From Planctomycetota bacterium (GTDB lineage: Bacteria; Planctomycetota; UBA11346): a stretch of DNA of 51,832 nt. The stretch covers positions 1 to 51,832 of the forward strand of contig JACDEI010000038.1 in assembly GCA_013816485.1 (NCBI GenBank). The letters are read 5' to 3'. The position numbers were made by a program, and so were the translations under genes. Of the stretch, positions 44,201-51,802 are shown piece by piece (within the stretch, counting starts at the first letter, position 1; each line of letters opens with the position of its first letter). A model generated the notes under the pieces. That model ran no database searches. It was given only the letters and a program-made list of their open reading frames with translations, and was not told where the DNA came from.

Positions 44201-44371
44201 CCGGGCTGGCGCGATCGCGTCACGGCACGTGCCCAAGTGGAAGAAACGATCAAGGACACCTTGGATACGGACCTGCCGCGTGCCTACACGCCGGAGATCT
44301 TCCAGCGCAAAGCGTCACTGGTGTTCCGGCACGTGATTGAGCAAGCGGACGACCAACCAGCGATCGGCTGA
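41228..44371 (+). CDS. hsdR: Type I restriction endonuclease subunit R
   Basis: A 1047-residue protein. The N-terminal nuclease domain has RPD (145-147) and ECK (161-163), the PD-(D/E)XK catalytic pattern. The SF2 translocase carries Walker A TQGSGKS (about 300-306), DEAH in LADEAHRSQ (about 404) and TGTPL, plus the motif VI region QTIARANRVW. The C-terminal part is helical and would dock on the methylase core. Together with HsdM and HsdS it cuts unmodified DNA after ATP-driven translocation. It is separated from the upstream ATP-binding gene by 270 bp and may have its own promoter. It is convergent with typA. Confidence 0.94.
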   Translation: MPGNTEADLVERPALELLAGLDWQIATGENETFGDDGTLGRSSASEAVLLPRLRAALIRLNPDLHADGLAQALAVLTRDRGSMTQITGNREVYALIKDGVPVQVPDARGGRETVRVRVVDWREAAANDFLAVAQLTVQGPLYTCRPDIVGFVNGLPWVLIECKAPTVPVRRAFEDNLTSYKHAQNGVPRLCAYNALMIATNGVDGRVGSLTADWDRFGEWKRIASEDEPRRVSLEVLLHGVCDRARLLDLVENFTLFADFPGGTVKILGQNHQVIGVNAAVQALGTKPADDQRLGVFWHTQGSGKSFAMVFFAQKVLRTLPGSWTFVVVTDRTELDEQIARTFARVGAVSETESTTCRAGSADELRTLLRGNHRYVFTLIHKFRSDGDAPHPRVSDRRDIIVLADEAHRSQYDRLALNMRSALPQARYLAFTGTPLIAGEEATRQVFGDYVSVYNFQQSVQDGATVPLYYENRTPELRITNPDLDEELLTTLEAADLDEDQEQAIARALGRQYQVLTRDRRLDTIAADIVRHFPGRGFVGKAMVVSLDKATALRMYDKVRACWNTERQRVEATLADTFNLDANAVDDLKRRLTVLTTTDMAVVVSPGQNEIEHLRKLGLDIAPHRKRMIDEDLEELFKEPAHPLRLVFVCAMWLTGFDAPSCSTVYLDKPMRNHTLMQTIARANRVWGEDKKCGLIVDYANVFASLEKALALYGAGSDGERPVEDKAALVADLAQAVDEAEALCRRHGVEIGRLIAVSGLERTRLLAEAVEALIAPDVVRQDFLAAARTARTVYQAVLPDLRAEPFAERVGMLHEVAETIRARLFRSIDIDEVLLAMQRVLDQGVDADRAAEDARQIDLSRIDFAALSRHFATSPTQRTDLATLQQAVRRRLERMIHLNRSRAEYLGRFERLLEDYNAGSRTIEDLFQELLGLSQSLDDEAVRHVREHLSEEELTIFDLLTQPDPVLSPQEREAVKRVARALLERLQRLLAPGWRDRVTARAQVEETIKDTLDTDLPRAYTPEIFQRKASLVFRHVIEQADDQPAIG

Positions 44372-44422
44372 ATTCTTCAGTCGCGGCTAGTCAGGACGTC
44401 AATCTTGGTGCCTGAAAACAAC

Positions 44423-44447
44423 ATTTCCGAGACGAGGCCTCGGAAAT
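44423..44447. terminator. Hairpin between convergent hsdR and typA
   Basis: ATTTCCGAG and CTCGGAAAT form a perfect 9-bp stem with a 7-bp loop. On the minus strand the stem is followed by a T-rich stretch (GTTGTTTTCAGG), so it most plausibly terminates typA; it could also act on hsdR. Confidence 0.5.
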
Positions 44448-44474
44448 GGGGGGAATCAGCAATAGGTCAAACCG

Positions 44475-46352
44475 TCAGCCCGTCGCAGAGCGGCTGAAGC
44501 GCTTACGCTCGTTCTCGGTGAGGAACAACTTGCGGATGCGGATCGCCTTGGGAGTGATCTCCACCAGCTCATCTTCCTTGATGTATTCGAGCGCTTCTTC
44601 GAGCGACATCTTGCGCGGTGGGGTGATGCGCACGGCTTCTTCGGCACCGGCCGAACGAATGTTGGTGAGCTTCTTCTCTTTGAAGAGGTTCACGATCATG
44701 TCGGTGTCCTTGGCGTTTTCGCCGACGACCTGACCTTCGTACAGCGGTTCACCGACGTCGACGAAGAACGTGCCGCGATCCTGCAGGTTGAACAACGCGA
44801 ATGGGATGACGGTGCCACCGGTCTGGCTGATGATGGCGCCGTTGACGCGCTTTTCGATGACGCCGCGGAATGGGCCGTATTCGAGGAACATGGTGTTGAG
44901 CGTCGCTTCACCCTGGGTGGCCGACAACATCGCGTTGCGGATGCCGAGCAGGCCGCGCGACGGGATCGAGAACTCCAAGTGGGCGTAGTTGCCGTTGATC
45001 GCCATCTCGCGCACTTCGCCGCGACGCGACAACATCATGTTCATGACTTTGCTGCTGTGCACTTCGGGCACGTCGATGACAGCCAGTTCGATGGGTTCGA
45101 GCTTGTTGCCGTGGTCGTCGGTTTTGAAGATCACGCGCGGCGGTCCGACCTGGAGCTCGGCGTTTTCACGACGCAAATCCTCGATCAGCACCGACAGATG
45201 CAGCACACCACGGCCGGAAACTTCGAAGACGTCCGGCGCTTCGGTGTCGGCAAAACGCATGGCGACGTTCTTCTGCGCTTCCTTGTCGAGGCGCTCCTTG
45301 AGCTCGCGGCTTTGCAGCGGCTTGCCTTCCTGGCCGGTGAGCGGCCCGGTGTTGACGCCAAAGGTCATCTTGATGGTCGGCTCGTCGATCGGAATCGGCG
45401 GCAGGGCGTTGGGGAACTCCGCTTCACAGATGGTGTCGGAGATGTGCACCTGTTCGAGACCGGTGACGACGACGATGTCGCCGGCTTTGGCTTCCTTCAC
45501 TTCTTCGCGGCCGAGGCCGGCGAAGCGGTGAAGCTGGAGCACGCGGCCCTTCTGCGGAATGCCGGTGGGACCACTGACCACCACCACCGATTGATTGGCC
45601 TTGATGCTACCGGCGAAGATGCGGCCGATGCCCATACGACCGACAAAGTCGTTGTGGTCGATGTTGGCGACCTGGAGCTGCAACGGCGCGTTGGCTTTGA
45701 TGGGCGGGCCAGGGATGTGTTTGATGATGGCGTCGAACAGCGGACGCAGATCGCCATCCTTGGATTCCAAGCGGGCGTTGCCCTTCTCCAGGGTGTCTTC
45801 CATGAAGCCCTGACGGCCGGAGCCGTACATCACCGGGAAGTCGAGCTGCCAGTCCTCGGCACCGAGTTCGACCATCAGGTCGAAGATGCGATCAGCGATG
45901 ACCGCGGGCGAGCAGTTGGGCTTGTCGATCTTGTTGACCACCAGGATCATCTTGAGGCCGGTCTGGATCGCCTTGCGCAGCACAAAGCGCGTCTGCGGCA
46001 GACAGCCTTCGAAGGCGTCGACCAGCACCAGGGCGCCGTCGGCCATCTTCAGCACGCGTTCGACCTCACCGCCGAAGTCGGCGTGGCCCGGCGTGTCGAC
46101 GATGTTGACGCGGATGTCGCCAGCGGTCGGGCTCAAATAGTGGACCGCGCAATTCTTCGCCAAAATAGTAATGCCGCGTTCTTTTTCCTGATCCTTCGAG
46201 TCCATCACGCAATCAACGATGGTCGACTTGGCGTGGTAGGCACCGCCCTGCTTGAGCAGCGCGTCGACCAGCGTGGTCTTGCCATGGTCGACGTGCGCGA
46301 TGATGGCGATGTTGCGGATGTCGGAACGACGTTCGACGTCTGGGAGCGGCAT
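44475..46352 (-). CDS. typA: Translational GTPase TypA/BipA
   Basis: A 625-residue protein of normal length for the family. G-domain motifs are complete: [10 protein letters not shown] (19-28), [12 protein letters not shown] and NKID. The EF-G-like and TypA-specific parts follow: [53 protein letters not shown] and the C-terminal [20 protein letters not shown]. It binds the 70S ribosome and supports stress responses and 50S assembly. A fragment of its 3' region is duplicated at 34049-34244. Upstream it is divergent from the transglutaminase-like gene. Confidence 0.97.
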   Translation of the reverse strand: MPLPDVERRSDIRNIAIIAHVDHGKTTLVDALLKQGGAYHAKSTIVDCVMDSKDQEKERGITILAKNCAVHYLSPTAGDIRVNIVDTPGHADFGGEVERVLKMADGALVLVDAFEGCLPQTRFVLRKAIQTGLKMILVVNKIDKPNCSPAVIADRIFDLMVELGAEDWQLDFPVMYGSGRQGFMEDTLEKGNARLESKDGDLRPLFDAIIKHIPGPPIKANAPLQLQVANIDHNDFVGRMGIGRIFAGSIKANQSVVVVSGPTGIPQKGRVLQLHRFAGLGREEVKEAKAGDIVVVTGLEQVHISDTICEAEFPNALPPIPIDEPTIKMTFGVNTGPLTGQEGKPLQSRELKERLDKEAQKNVAMRFADTEAPDVFEVSGRGVLHLSVLIEDLRRENAELQVGPPRVIFKTDDHGNKLEPIELAVIDVPEVHSSKVMNMMLSRRGEVREMAINGNYAHLEFSIPSRGLLGIRNAMLSATQGEATLNTMFLEYGPFRGVIEKRVNGAIISQTGGTVIPFALFNLQDRGTFFVDVGEPLYEGQVVGENAKDTDMIVNLFKEKKLTNIRSAGAEEAVRITPPRKMSLEEALEYIKEDELVEITPKAIRIRKLFLTENERKRFSRSATG

Positions 46353-46800
46353 GGGATGACCGATGGGAAGAGGAGTGGTGCGGAGGCGTGGGCGTCAGCG
46401 GGAGGTATGGAAGTGCTGCGCCGAACGGGTCCTGCGCGCAAATTGAGCGCGAGGGTGTAGCGGGGCCGCCGGTGAAAGGAAGGACAGGGATGGCGGGGCT
46501 TTGCAGCTTGTGGCGGGTTGACGGTCACAACAGACCCGGCCCATCGCCAAACGCCGAACGCCGAACGCCGAACGCCGAACGGCTGGCCGCTGCAACCAAG
46601 CGAACGCCGGACTTCCCCAGCTACCGGCTACCAGCTACCAGCTACCTGCCCCGCACCTTTCGCCCAAACCGAAGCATCCACCCCGCTCGCCGTTCCCCTG
46701 ATCCGCCGGTCAGTCGCACGCGACTGCGGCGTCTTCCCCTTCGGCAACCTTGACCCCTGCGACAGGCAGCGAAGGTGCACCAACTGTCCCCCTGCCTGGA
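46353..46800. other. Divergent intergenic region with two heptamer arrays
   Basis: This lies between the typA start and the divergent gene at 46801. It carries the two heptamer arrays listed separately and presumably both promoters. No gene is supported; the open frames here are by-products of the 7-bp repeats. Confidence 0.6.
46546..46647. repeat. Two neighbouring heptamer arrays, GCCGAAC x4-5 and GCTACCN x4
   Basis: One imperfect (GCCAAAC) and four perfect GCCGAAC units fill 46546-46580. After 39 bp, four GCTACCN units (GCTACCG, GCTACCA, GCTACCA, GCTACCT) fill 46620-46647. Both have a 7-bp period but differ in sequence. No inverted partner was found nearby. Confidence 0.92.
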
Positions 46801-49800
46801 ATGCCCATGCCCACGCCCATCCGCCGCCCGGTCCTCCTCCGCCCAGTTGCTGCCCTGCTGCTGCTGCTCGTCACGGGTCTGCCCGCGGCGGACACTCCGG
46901 CACGGGTCGATGCGCCAGCGGTCCCACCGGTGCCGAGCGTGCCGGCCGAGACCTTGGCCGCGGACCTGCTCAAGGGCCTGCCCAGCCAGCCCTGCCTGGT
47001 CGAACGTGACGGCAAGGCGATGTGGATCGGCACTGATCCCACCTTGGCCTATCAGGTGGTGGCGATCGACAAGGACGGCAACGCGCTGATCGGCACCGAG
47101 ATCGGGCAGTTGACCGTCGCACGCAAACTGCTGGTCGACAACCGCACCGACGCCATCGGCGCGCTATCGGCGTTGATCGCGCATGCCAAGGGCGCGCAAC
47201 TCAAGGCCGACGGCCTGCTGCTGCGTGAAGGCATCCTCACCGGCCTGCACCTGTTCTCGGCGCAGACGCTGGTTCTGGCCGAGGGCGTGCTGAAACGTCA
47301 GGATCTGCCGGCTGTTGCGGATAAACGCGCGAGCGACCGCACCTCGGTCGGCGATGCTGCGAGCACCCTTGAGAAGAACCTGACGACCTCCGCCTTCGAC
47401 GAACCCGGACGCCGCAGCCTGATCGACGTGCTGCACAAGCTGTCCAAGGCCGACAGCAACGAGCAGGTCGACGAGGTCACGCCGGCGTTCGCACGACGCC
47501 TGGTGCGGGGTGGCTGGCTGCGCAAACTGATGCCCGACCACGCCGCGGCCGTGACCACCCTGGAAAAAGCCATCGCGGCGGCGGAGAAATTCCAGCCGGT
47601 GACGCTCTACGAAGGTACCGGCCTTAAACTCGCCGAGGTCAGCGATGCCTTCGACCGCAGCAACCGCTGGGTGCTGACCACGCCGACCCGTGTCGCGTAC
47701 GTCCAGCCGCATGAGGCACCTTTGTACTACTGGGCCCTCGGCGAACCGGGGCCGACGCTGGCCGTTGATCTGCCGGCCGGAGCCGATCCCACTGCGGTGA
47801 ACGAACAGGTGCTGGGCGTGCGGTTGTTCCAGGGCTCGACGCTGCTGGCGTCGTGGAGCAAGGATGCCGGCTTCAGTTCCAAACGTGAAACCTGGCGGCA
47901 GGCCTATCCGGTCAAACCACACAAGGGCGTCGATCCCAATTCGATCAGCGACGTAATGCCGCCGCACATCGTCCTCACCGCGCTCAACGGTGACATCGTG
48001 CGACTCTACACCGCGCACGGCGTGCTGCATCCGCCGGTGGATGACACGACCAAGGATGCCGAACGTTTCCTCGCCGAAGCAGCGAAGTCGTTGCCGGATC
48101 CGGCGCACCTCGACCTCATCGGGCAGTACATCCTGGCCTACGTCTATGACAGCCCCGACAGCCGTTTCCCCTTCCTGGTCGGCAACCGCCAGGTGAAGAG
48201 CGACATTCACCAGACCGCGTTGCAGACGCTGTCGACCGTGACCTGCGGCATGATCCGCGGCGACTGCGATGACCTCTCCGAACTGTACCAAGCGATCGCC
48301 GAACGGCAGGGCCGCACCGCGCACGTGATCTCGTTGCCGCAGCACGCCGCCGCGGCCTTCGCCGAGAAGAAGGAGGACGGCAACTGGCACACGTACCTGC
48401 TCCAGACCGGCCCGGCGCTGCAATTCAGCGATGTGAAGCTGTCGCTCGCGTTGGAAAAGCTCTACAAGAGCTTCGATGAGGGTGACACCTTCGATCCCAA
48501 CGGCCTGGGCCTACTGCTGCGTTTCTCGGGTGAGAACACCCGTGGTCCGTGGCGTTTGAGCTGGCGTATTTTCAGCGAGCCGGAGTACGCCAAGACCATG
48601 ATTGATGTGCAGCGCGACTGGCACTACCAAACCTATCAGCGCGGCATCGCCAAGATGAAGAAGCTCATCGCCGAGGGCGATGACGACAACGCCAACTACC
48701 GCGAGTTGTCGGGCCTCTACAGCTTCACCGGCCAATACGATCTGGCGGTCGACTACCATCGCCAAGCGATCGACCGCACCACCGATCCCGAGAACCGCCT
48801 GAGCCTGACCGTCGAACTGGTCCAGCACCTGTTCGAGGCCAAGCAGGACGAGCCGGCACGCAAAGCCGCGCTCGACATCCTCGATCAGCAACTGCCCGCG
48901 CTGAAGAAGGACCCGGCCTACCGCGAGAGGATCGATCAGACCCAGGCCCAGATCGGTCTCCAACTCGCCGGCGCTCTCACCCACGGCAAAGCCTATGACC
49001 TCGCGCTGCGCGCACTCAAGGACACCCAGTTGGATGACATGGCGGGCAAAATCACCCAGGTCGGCGAGTGGCTGAACAGCCCGAAGTTCAACCAACGTGC
49101 GTGGGACAACGCCCCGCAACTGCTCGGCCTGCGCCGGCTGTTCCTGATGTATTCCGGCATCGCGGTCGAAGTGCTCGACGGCATCCCGCAGGATGAACTG
49201 ACCACCAACACCGATCTGCAATTGCTCGCGCGCTCGCTCCAGGATTGGTTGACCACCATCGCCTTCCACGACATCGACGAGCCGGAAGACGCGCTCAGCC
49301 GTTACAGCATCGCCGGACGTTTCTACACCGCGATGCTCGGCGAGGACAACCTGATGAAGCTGATCGACAGCGTCGAGCTGCCGAAGAAGAACGATCGCAA
49401 CCACGCCAAACGCATCGGCGGCCTGGCACAGCTCCAACTCGACCTGCCCTTCGTCAAACTGTCGGTGCCGTTCTGGAGCGCACAGCTCATGGAACTATTC
49501 GAACGCGAACGCACCACCCTGGACAAGAAGCAAGTCGCCGCCCTCGCAAAACAGGTGAAGATCTCCTACGACGCCAGCAAAGCACTCGGCCTGGAGCACA
49601 ACCTCTTCGAACGCAATCTGCACCTGGTCCAGGTCATCAGCGCCGTGGTCGCCCAGGACGCCAACCTGCTGCGCGAACGCCTCAAGTGGGTGAAAGAGAA
49701 GGACGACAAACGTCTGCGTGACGACACCGCGCAGTGGCTCGGCGATGTGGCGCGTTTTGTGCCGCTCGACTGGTACCAGCAGGTCATCCAGATCTGGAAG

Positions 49801-50022
49801 GATGAACTGAACTACAAGCCGAAGTACTACTGGATCGCCTGGCGCGCCGCGTTGAACAGTGCCCCCCAACACGCGCTGAAGATCGCTGAATTCGCCAAGA
49901 ACGAGTTCAAGGATGACCTGTCGTTCACCGAGGAGTATGAATTCATGAAGGCGTTGTTTGCGACGCCGAAGGCGGCGGTGCCGGCACCCGAGAAGAAGGC
50001 AGAACCGGCGGCGGTGAAGTAG
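46801..50022 (+). CDS. Large secreted transglutaminase-like / TPR protein
   Basis: About 1073 residues from the ATG at 46801 (46807 is equally possible; neither has a strong ribosome binding site). A signal peptide follows (RRPVLLRPVAALLLLLVTGL). The first 430 residues are of unknown fold. Residues about 470-540 resemble a transglutaminase-like core, with the Cys in GDCDDLSELYQAIAERQGRT and the His in GNWHTYLLQTG. The second half, about 610-1060, is helix-rich with TPR-like units (NYRELSGLYSFTGQYDLAVD, RLSLTVELVQHLFEAKQDEP), and the end is Ala/Lys/Pro-rich. The protein is probably periplasmic or surface-exposed. It might be a protease or crosslinking-type enzyme, or an inactive scaffold. No family name is certain. 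Confidence 0.75.
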   Translation: MPMPTPIRRPVLLRPVAALLLLLVTGLPAADTPARVDAPAVPPVPSVPAETLAADLLKGLPSQPCLVERDGKAMWIGTDPTLAYQVVAIDKDGNALIGTEIGQLTVARKLLVDNRTDAIGALSALIAHAKGAQLKADGLLLREGILTGLHLFSAQTLVLAEGVLKRQDLPAVADKRASDRTSVGDAASTLEKNLTTSAFDEPGRRSLIDVLHKLSKADSNEQVDEVTPAFARRLVRGGWLRKLMPDHAAAVTTLEKAIAAAEKFQPVTLYEGTGLKLAEVSDAFDRSNRWVLTTPTRVAYVQPHEAPLYYWALGEPGPTLAVDLPAGADPTAVNEQVLGVRLFQGSTLLASWSKDAGFSSKRETWRQAYPVKPHKGVDPNSISDVMPPHIVLTALNGDIVRLYTAHGVLHPPVDDTTKDAERFLAEAAKSLPDPAHLDLIGQYILAYVYDSPDSRFPFLVGNRQVKSDIHQTALQTLSTVTCGMIRGDCDDLSELYQAIAERQGRTAHVISLPQHAAAAFAEKKEDGNWHTYLLQTGPALQFSDVKLSLALEKLYKSFDEGDTFDPNGLGLLLRFSGENTRGPWRLSWRIFSEPEYAKTMIDVQRDWHYQTYQRGIAKMKKLIAEGDDDNANYRELSGLYSFTGQYDLAVDYHRQAIDRTTDPENRLSLTVELVQHLFEAKQDEPARKAALDILDQQLPALKKDPAYRERIDQTQAQIGLQLAGALTHGKAYDLALRALKDTQLDDMAGKITQVGEWLNSPKFNQRAWDNAPQLLGLRRLFLMYSGIAVEVLDGIPQDELTTNTDLQLLARSLQDWLTTIAFHDIDEPEDALSRYSIAGRFYTAMLGEDNLMKLIDSVELPKKNDRNHAKRIGGLAQLQLDLPFVKLSVPFWSAQLMELFERERTTLDKKQVAALAKQVKISYDASKALGLEHNLFERNLHLVQVISAVVAQDANLLRERLKWVKEKDDKRLRDDTAQWLGDVARFVPLDWYQQVIQIWKDELNYKPKYYWIAWRAALNSAPQHALKIAEFAKNEFKDDLSFTEEYEFMKALFATPKAAVPAPEKKAEPAAVK

Positions 50023-50061
50023 GACTTAATCGTCACCCAACCCAGCGCTGACCGGAATCGC

Positions 50062-50820
50062 ATGACGCCTTCAACTCGCGGCATCCTGATAACGCTCAGC
50101 CTGTCCGGCATCATCATCGCCGTCGGGTTGTTCATCCTGCTTTCGCCCGTTAAACGCAACCGTACTCCGGAACCCTCGGCACCAATCGACCAATTGAGAG
50201 CCCAGGCACAGGTGATTGCGCGCACCTATCGCTCCTTTGGAGCCACCAAAGTTGATCGCCAGGAACAGCACGATGTCGGACTGTCGGTGGAGATCTGTGT
50301 GGCAACCGAGCCCGATGTCGCTGCACCAGTGAGCCCCTTGGAAAAACAGGAGCCCCTTGCGCCATCTGCCTCAGCCCAGGTACCGGCGGACAAACCCCAA
50401 ACACCCTTCAAGAATGGCGAACTCCAGATCCGTGACCGCAGCGATCCCCTGCATGGTCGCAAGGTCTACGCCCTTTTCGCCAGGGACGAGTTGGCCTTCC
50501 GGCTGGCTCCCCACAACGAACAACCAGTAGGGCAAGCCGTGGTCAAGGAAGCCTGGGCACCAGAAGAGATCACCGACGCCAGCAACAGCGTCACCGGCGT
50601 CGTCCATTTCCAGGGACGAACCTATCGCCCTGGTGAAGCACGTGGCTTGTTCCTGATCTTCAAGGTCGACCCGGCCACCCCGGGAACCGATAATGGTTGG
50701 GTCTACGCCACGGTCGCCGCTGATCGCACGACCGTCACTGCCTGTGGCATGATCCCACAGTGTGCCGACTGCCACAACAAGGGTGGCAAAGACCGGCTGT
50801 TCGGCCCAATCCGTCATTGA
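50062..50820 (+). CDS. Cytochrome P460-like protein with C-terminal CxxCH
   Basis: A 252-residue protein with an N-terminal membrane anchor or uncleaved signal (GILITLSLSGIIIAVGLFIL). A Pro/Ala-rich linker (about 85-115) leads to a domain with KVYALFARDELAFRLAPHNE, GQAVVKEAWAPEEI and GLFLIFKVDPATPGTDNGWV, followed by PQCADCHNKGG (CxxCH at 234-238) near the C-terminus. This is the pattern of cytochrome P460-type proteins, which bind an unusual Lys-crosslinked haem in some members; that Lys cannot be confirmed here. It lies 39 bp after the transglutaminase-like gene and may share its operon. Its stop codon overlaps the first unit of a 12-copy heptamer array. Confidence 0.8.
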   Translation: MTPSTRGILITLSLSGIIIAVGLFILLSPVKRNRTPEPSAPIDQLRAQAQVIARTYRSFGATKVDRQEQHDVGLSVEICVATEPDVAAPVSPLEKQEPLAPSASAQVPADKPQTPFKNGELQIRDRSDPLHGRKVYALFARDELAFRLAPHNEQPVGQAVVKEAWAPEEITDASNSVTGVVHFQGRTYRPGEARGLFLIFKVDPATPGTDNGWVYATVAADRTTVTACGMIPQCADCHNKGGKDRLFGPIRH

Positions 50821-50902
50821 ACGGCGAACGGCGAACGGCGAACGGCGAACGGCGAACGGCGAACGGCGAACGGCGAACGGCGAACGGCGAACGGCGAACG
50901 GC
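50819..50902. repeat. Heptamer array, GAACGGC x12, perfect
   Basis: Twelve identical copies of GAACGGC fill 84 bp, starting within the TGA stop codon of the cytochrome gene. The perfection suggests recent expansion. It lies on the 3' side of the four-helix-bundle gene and is roughly inverse in sense to the array on that gene's 5' side (reverse-complement unit GCCGAAY). Confidence 0.97.
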
Positions 50903-51032
50903 GCCGACGTCTCTTATGTGACTTTCTGTCATTCCCCGCATGACAACCAACTGCGGGCCAGTGGCCCGCGGTCCCAGGGGCTGAAGACATTCCGCGAACG
51001 GCGGGTGGCCGTCATCCTGACGGTTGCATGTG

Positions 51033-51362
51033 CTACATCAGGCGACGGATCATCTTCCCGATGTGATCGGTCAGATCCACGAGTTTGGTGACCGTGGTCG
51101 CGTCGATGAGCCCCAGATCACCAGCGGTGGTGACCTGTGCTTCGACTTCGGCGTTGGATCCGAGCGCGATGGTGAGGAACCGACAGAACTCGCGATCGGG
51201 GCGTTCCGCTCCTTCCGCGATGTTCGATGCGACCGAGATCGCCGCGCGACGCATCTGCGATTTGAGATCGCCTTCTGCGCGCATGTCGGCGGTCACCGCA
51301 GACACGAGTTTGAGAAGTTCACGCGCCTGCTGCCAGACACGAAGGTTGGTGGATTTGGCCAT
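51033..51362 (-). CDS. Four-helix-bundle protein of the S23 / bAvd family
   Basis: A 109-residue protein. The ATG at 51362 is chosen because AAGGAG lies eight bases upstream and MAKSTNLRVWQQARELLKL matches the family N-terminus; upstream extensions run into repeats. Family hallmarks are LRVWQQA, SQMRRAAISVASNIAEGAER, EFCRFLTIALGSNAEVEAQV and a final helix (LVDLTDHIGKMIRRL). Relatives are encoded in 23S rRNA intervening sequences and, as Avd, serve diversity-generating retroelements, where they form basic pentamers that bind nucleic acid. There is no reverse transcriptase here. The gene sits between heptamer arrays of opposite sense, with hairpin-forming repeats beyond. It may be the protein partner of those repeats, but that is inference. 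Confidence 0.93.
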   Translation of the reverse strand: MAKSTNLRVWQQARELLKLVSAVTADMRAEGDLKSQMRRAAISVASNIAEGAERPDREFCRFLTIALGSNAEVEAQVTTAGDLGLIDATTVTKLVDLTDHIGKMIRRLM

Positions 51363-51530
51363 GTTGAGGGCTCCTTGTATGCCCCCGGCGGACCGGTCGC
51401 GCGCAGCGCGCAAGGGTCGGAGCGGAGGCGCTTCGCCGGAGCGCAGTGCCCTTGTGCGCGAGCACGTCCGGTACGATAGGGGTGTACAAGAAGCCCGTAC
51501 CCAGGACGTGGTGATGAATGAATCGGGGAG

Positions 51531-51650
51531 ATTCGGCATTCGGTGAGCCAACGGTGTTCGGTGTTCGGTGAGCCAACGGCGTTCGGCATTCGGCATTCGG
51601 CATTCGGTGAACCAACGGCGTTCGGCATTCGGCATTTGGCGTTCGGCGAA
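51531..51650. repeat. Composite heptamer array (ATTCGGC/GTTCGGC) with 12-bp interruptions
   Basis: Runs of 7-bp units (ATTCGGC, GTTCGGT, GTTCGGC) are interrupted three times by GTGARCCAACGG. The 10-bp sequence GAATCGGGGA lies just left (51520-51529) and at the right end (51648-51657) as a direct repeat, resembling a duplication bracketing the array. In sense it is inverted relative to the GAACGGC array at 50819-50902. Confidence 0.92.
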
Positions 51651-51717
51651 TCGGGGAACTTACGTCCCCCTCACCATGCGTCGCCCCTTCCAGGGCTCAT
51701 CTGTTTATCTCACGTGT

Positions 51718-51802
51718 AGTTCCCGGGGCTCGACGCCCCGGGCTGGCGGGGCGTCGCCGCCGTTGGCGGCTCTCGAATCAGCAAAGGCGAGAGCCAGGAA
51801 CT
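51718..51802. repeat. REP-like multi-hairpin element
   Basis: AGTTCC (51718-51723) and GGAACT (51797-51802) bracket several stems. These are CCCGGGGC/GCCCCGGG (51722-51742), an alternative 10-bp stem CGACGCCCCG/CGGGGCGTCG (51731-51756), GCCGCC/GGCGGC (51756-51770) and GGCTCTCG/CGAGAGCC (51768-51795). The first two are mutually exclusive. It is directly followed by the TGCCGAA array. Confidence 0.85.

Noticed and set aside
51033..51362. Avd of a diversity-generating retroelement
   Set aside because: No reverse transcriptase, template repeat or variable repeat is seen in the window, so only the protein family relationship holds.
51319..51635. Frames with repeated MPNAE residues and an N-terminal extension of the four-helix-bundle protein
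   Set aside because: They arise from the ATTCGGC array read on the minus strand. The family N-terminus and ribosome binding site place the start at 51362.
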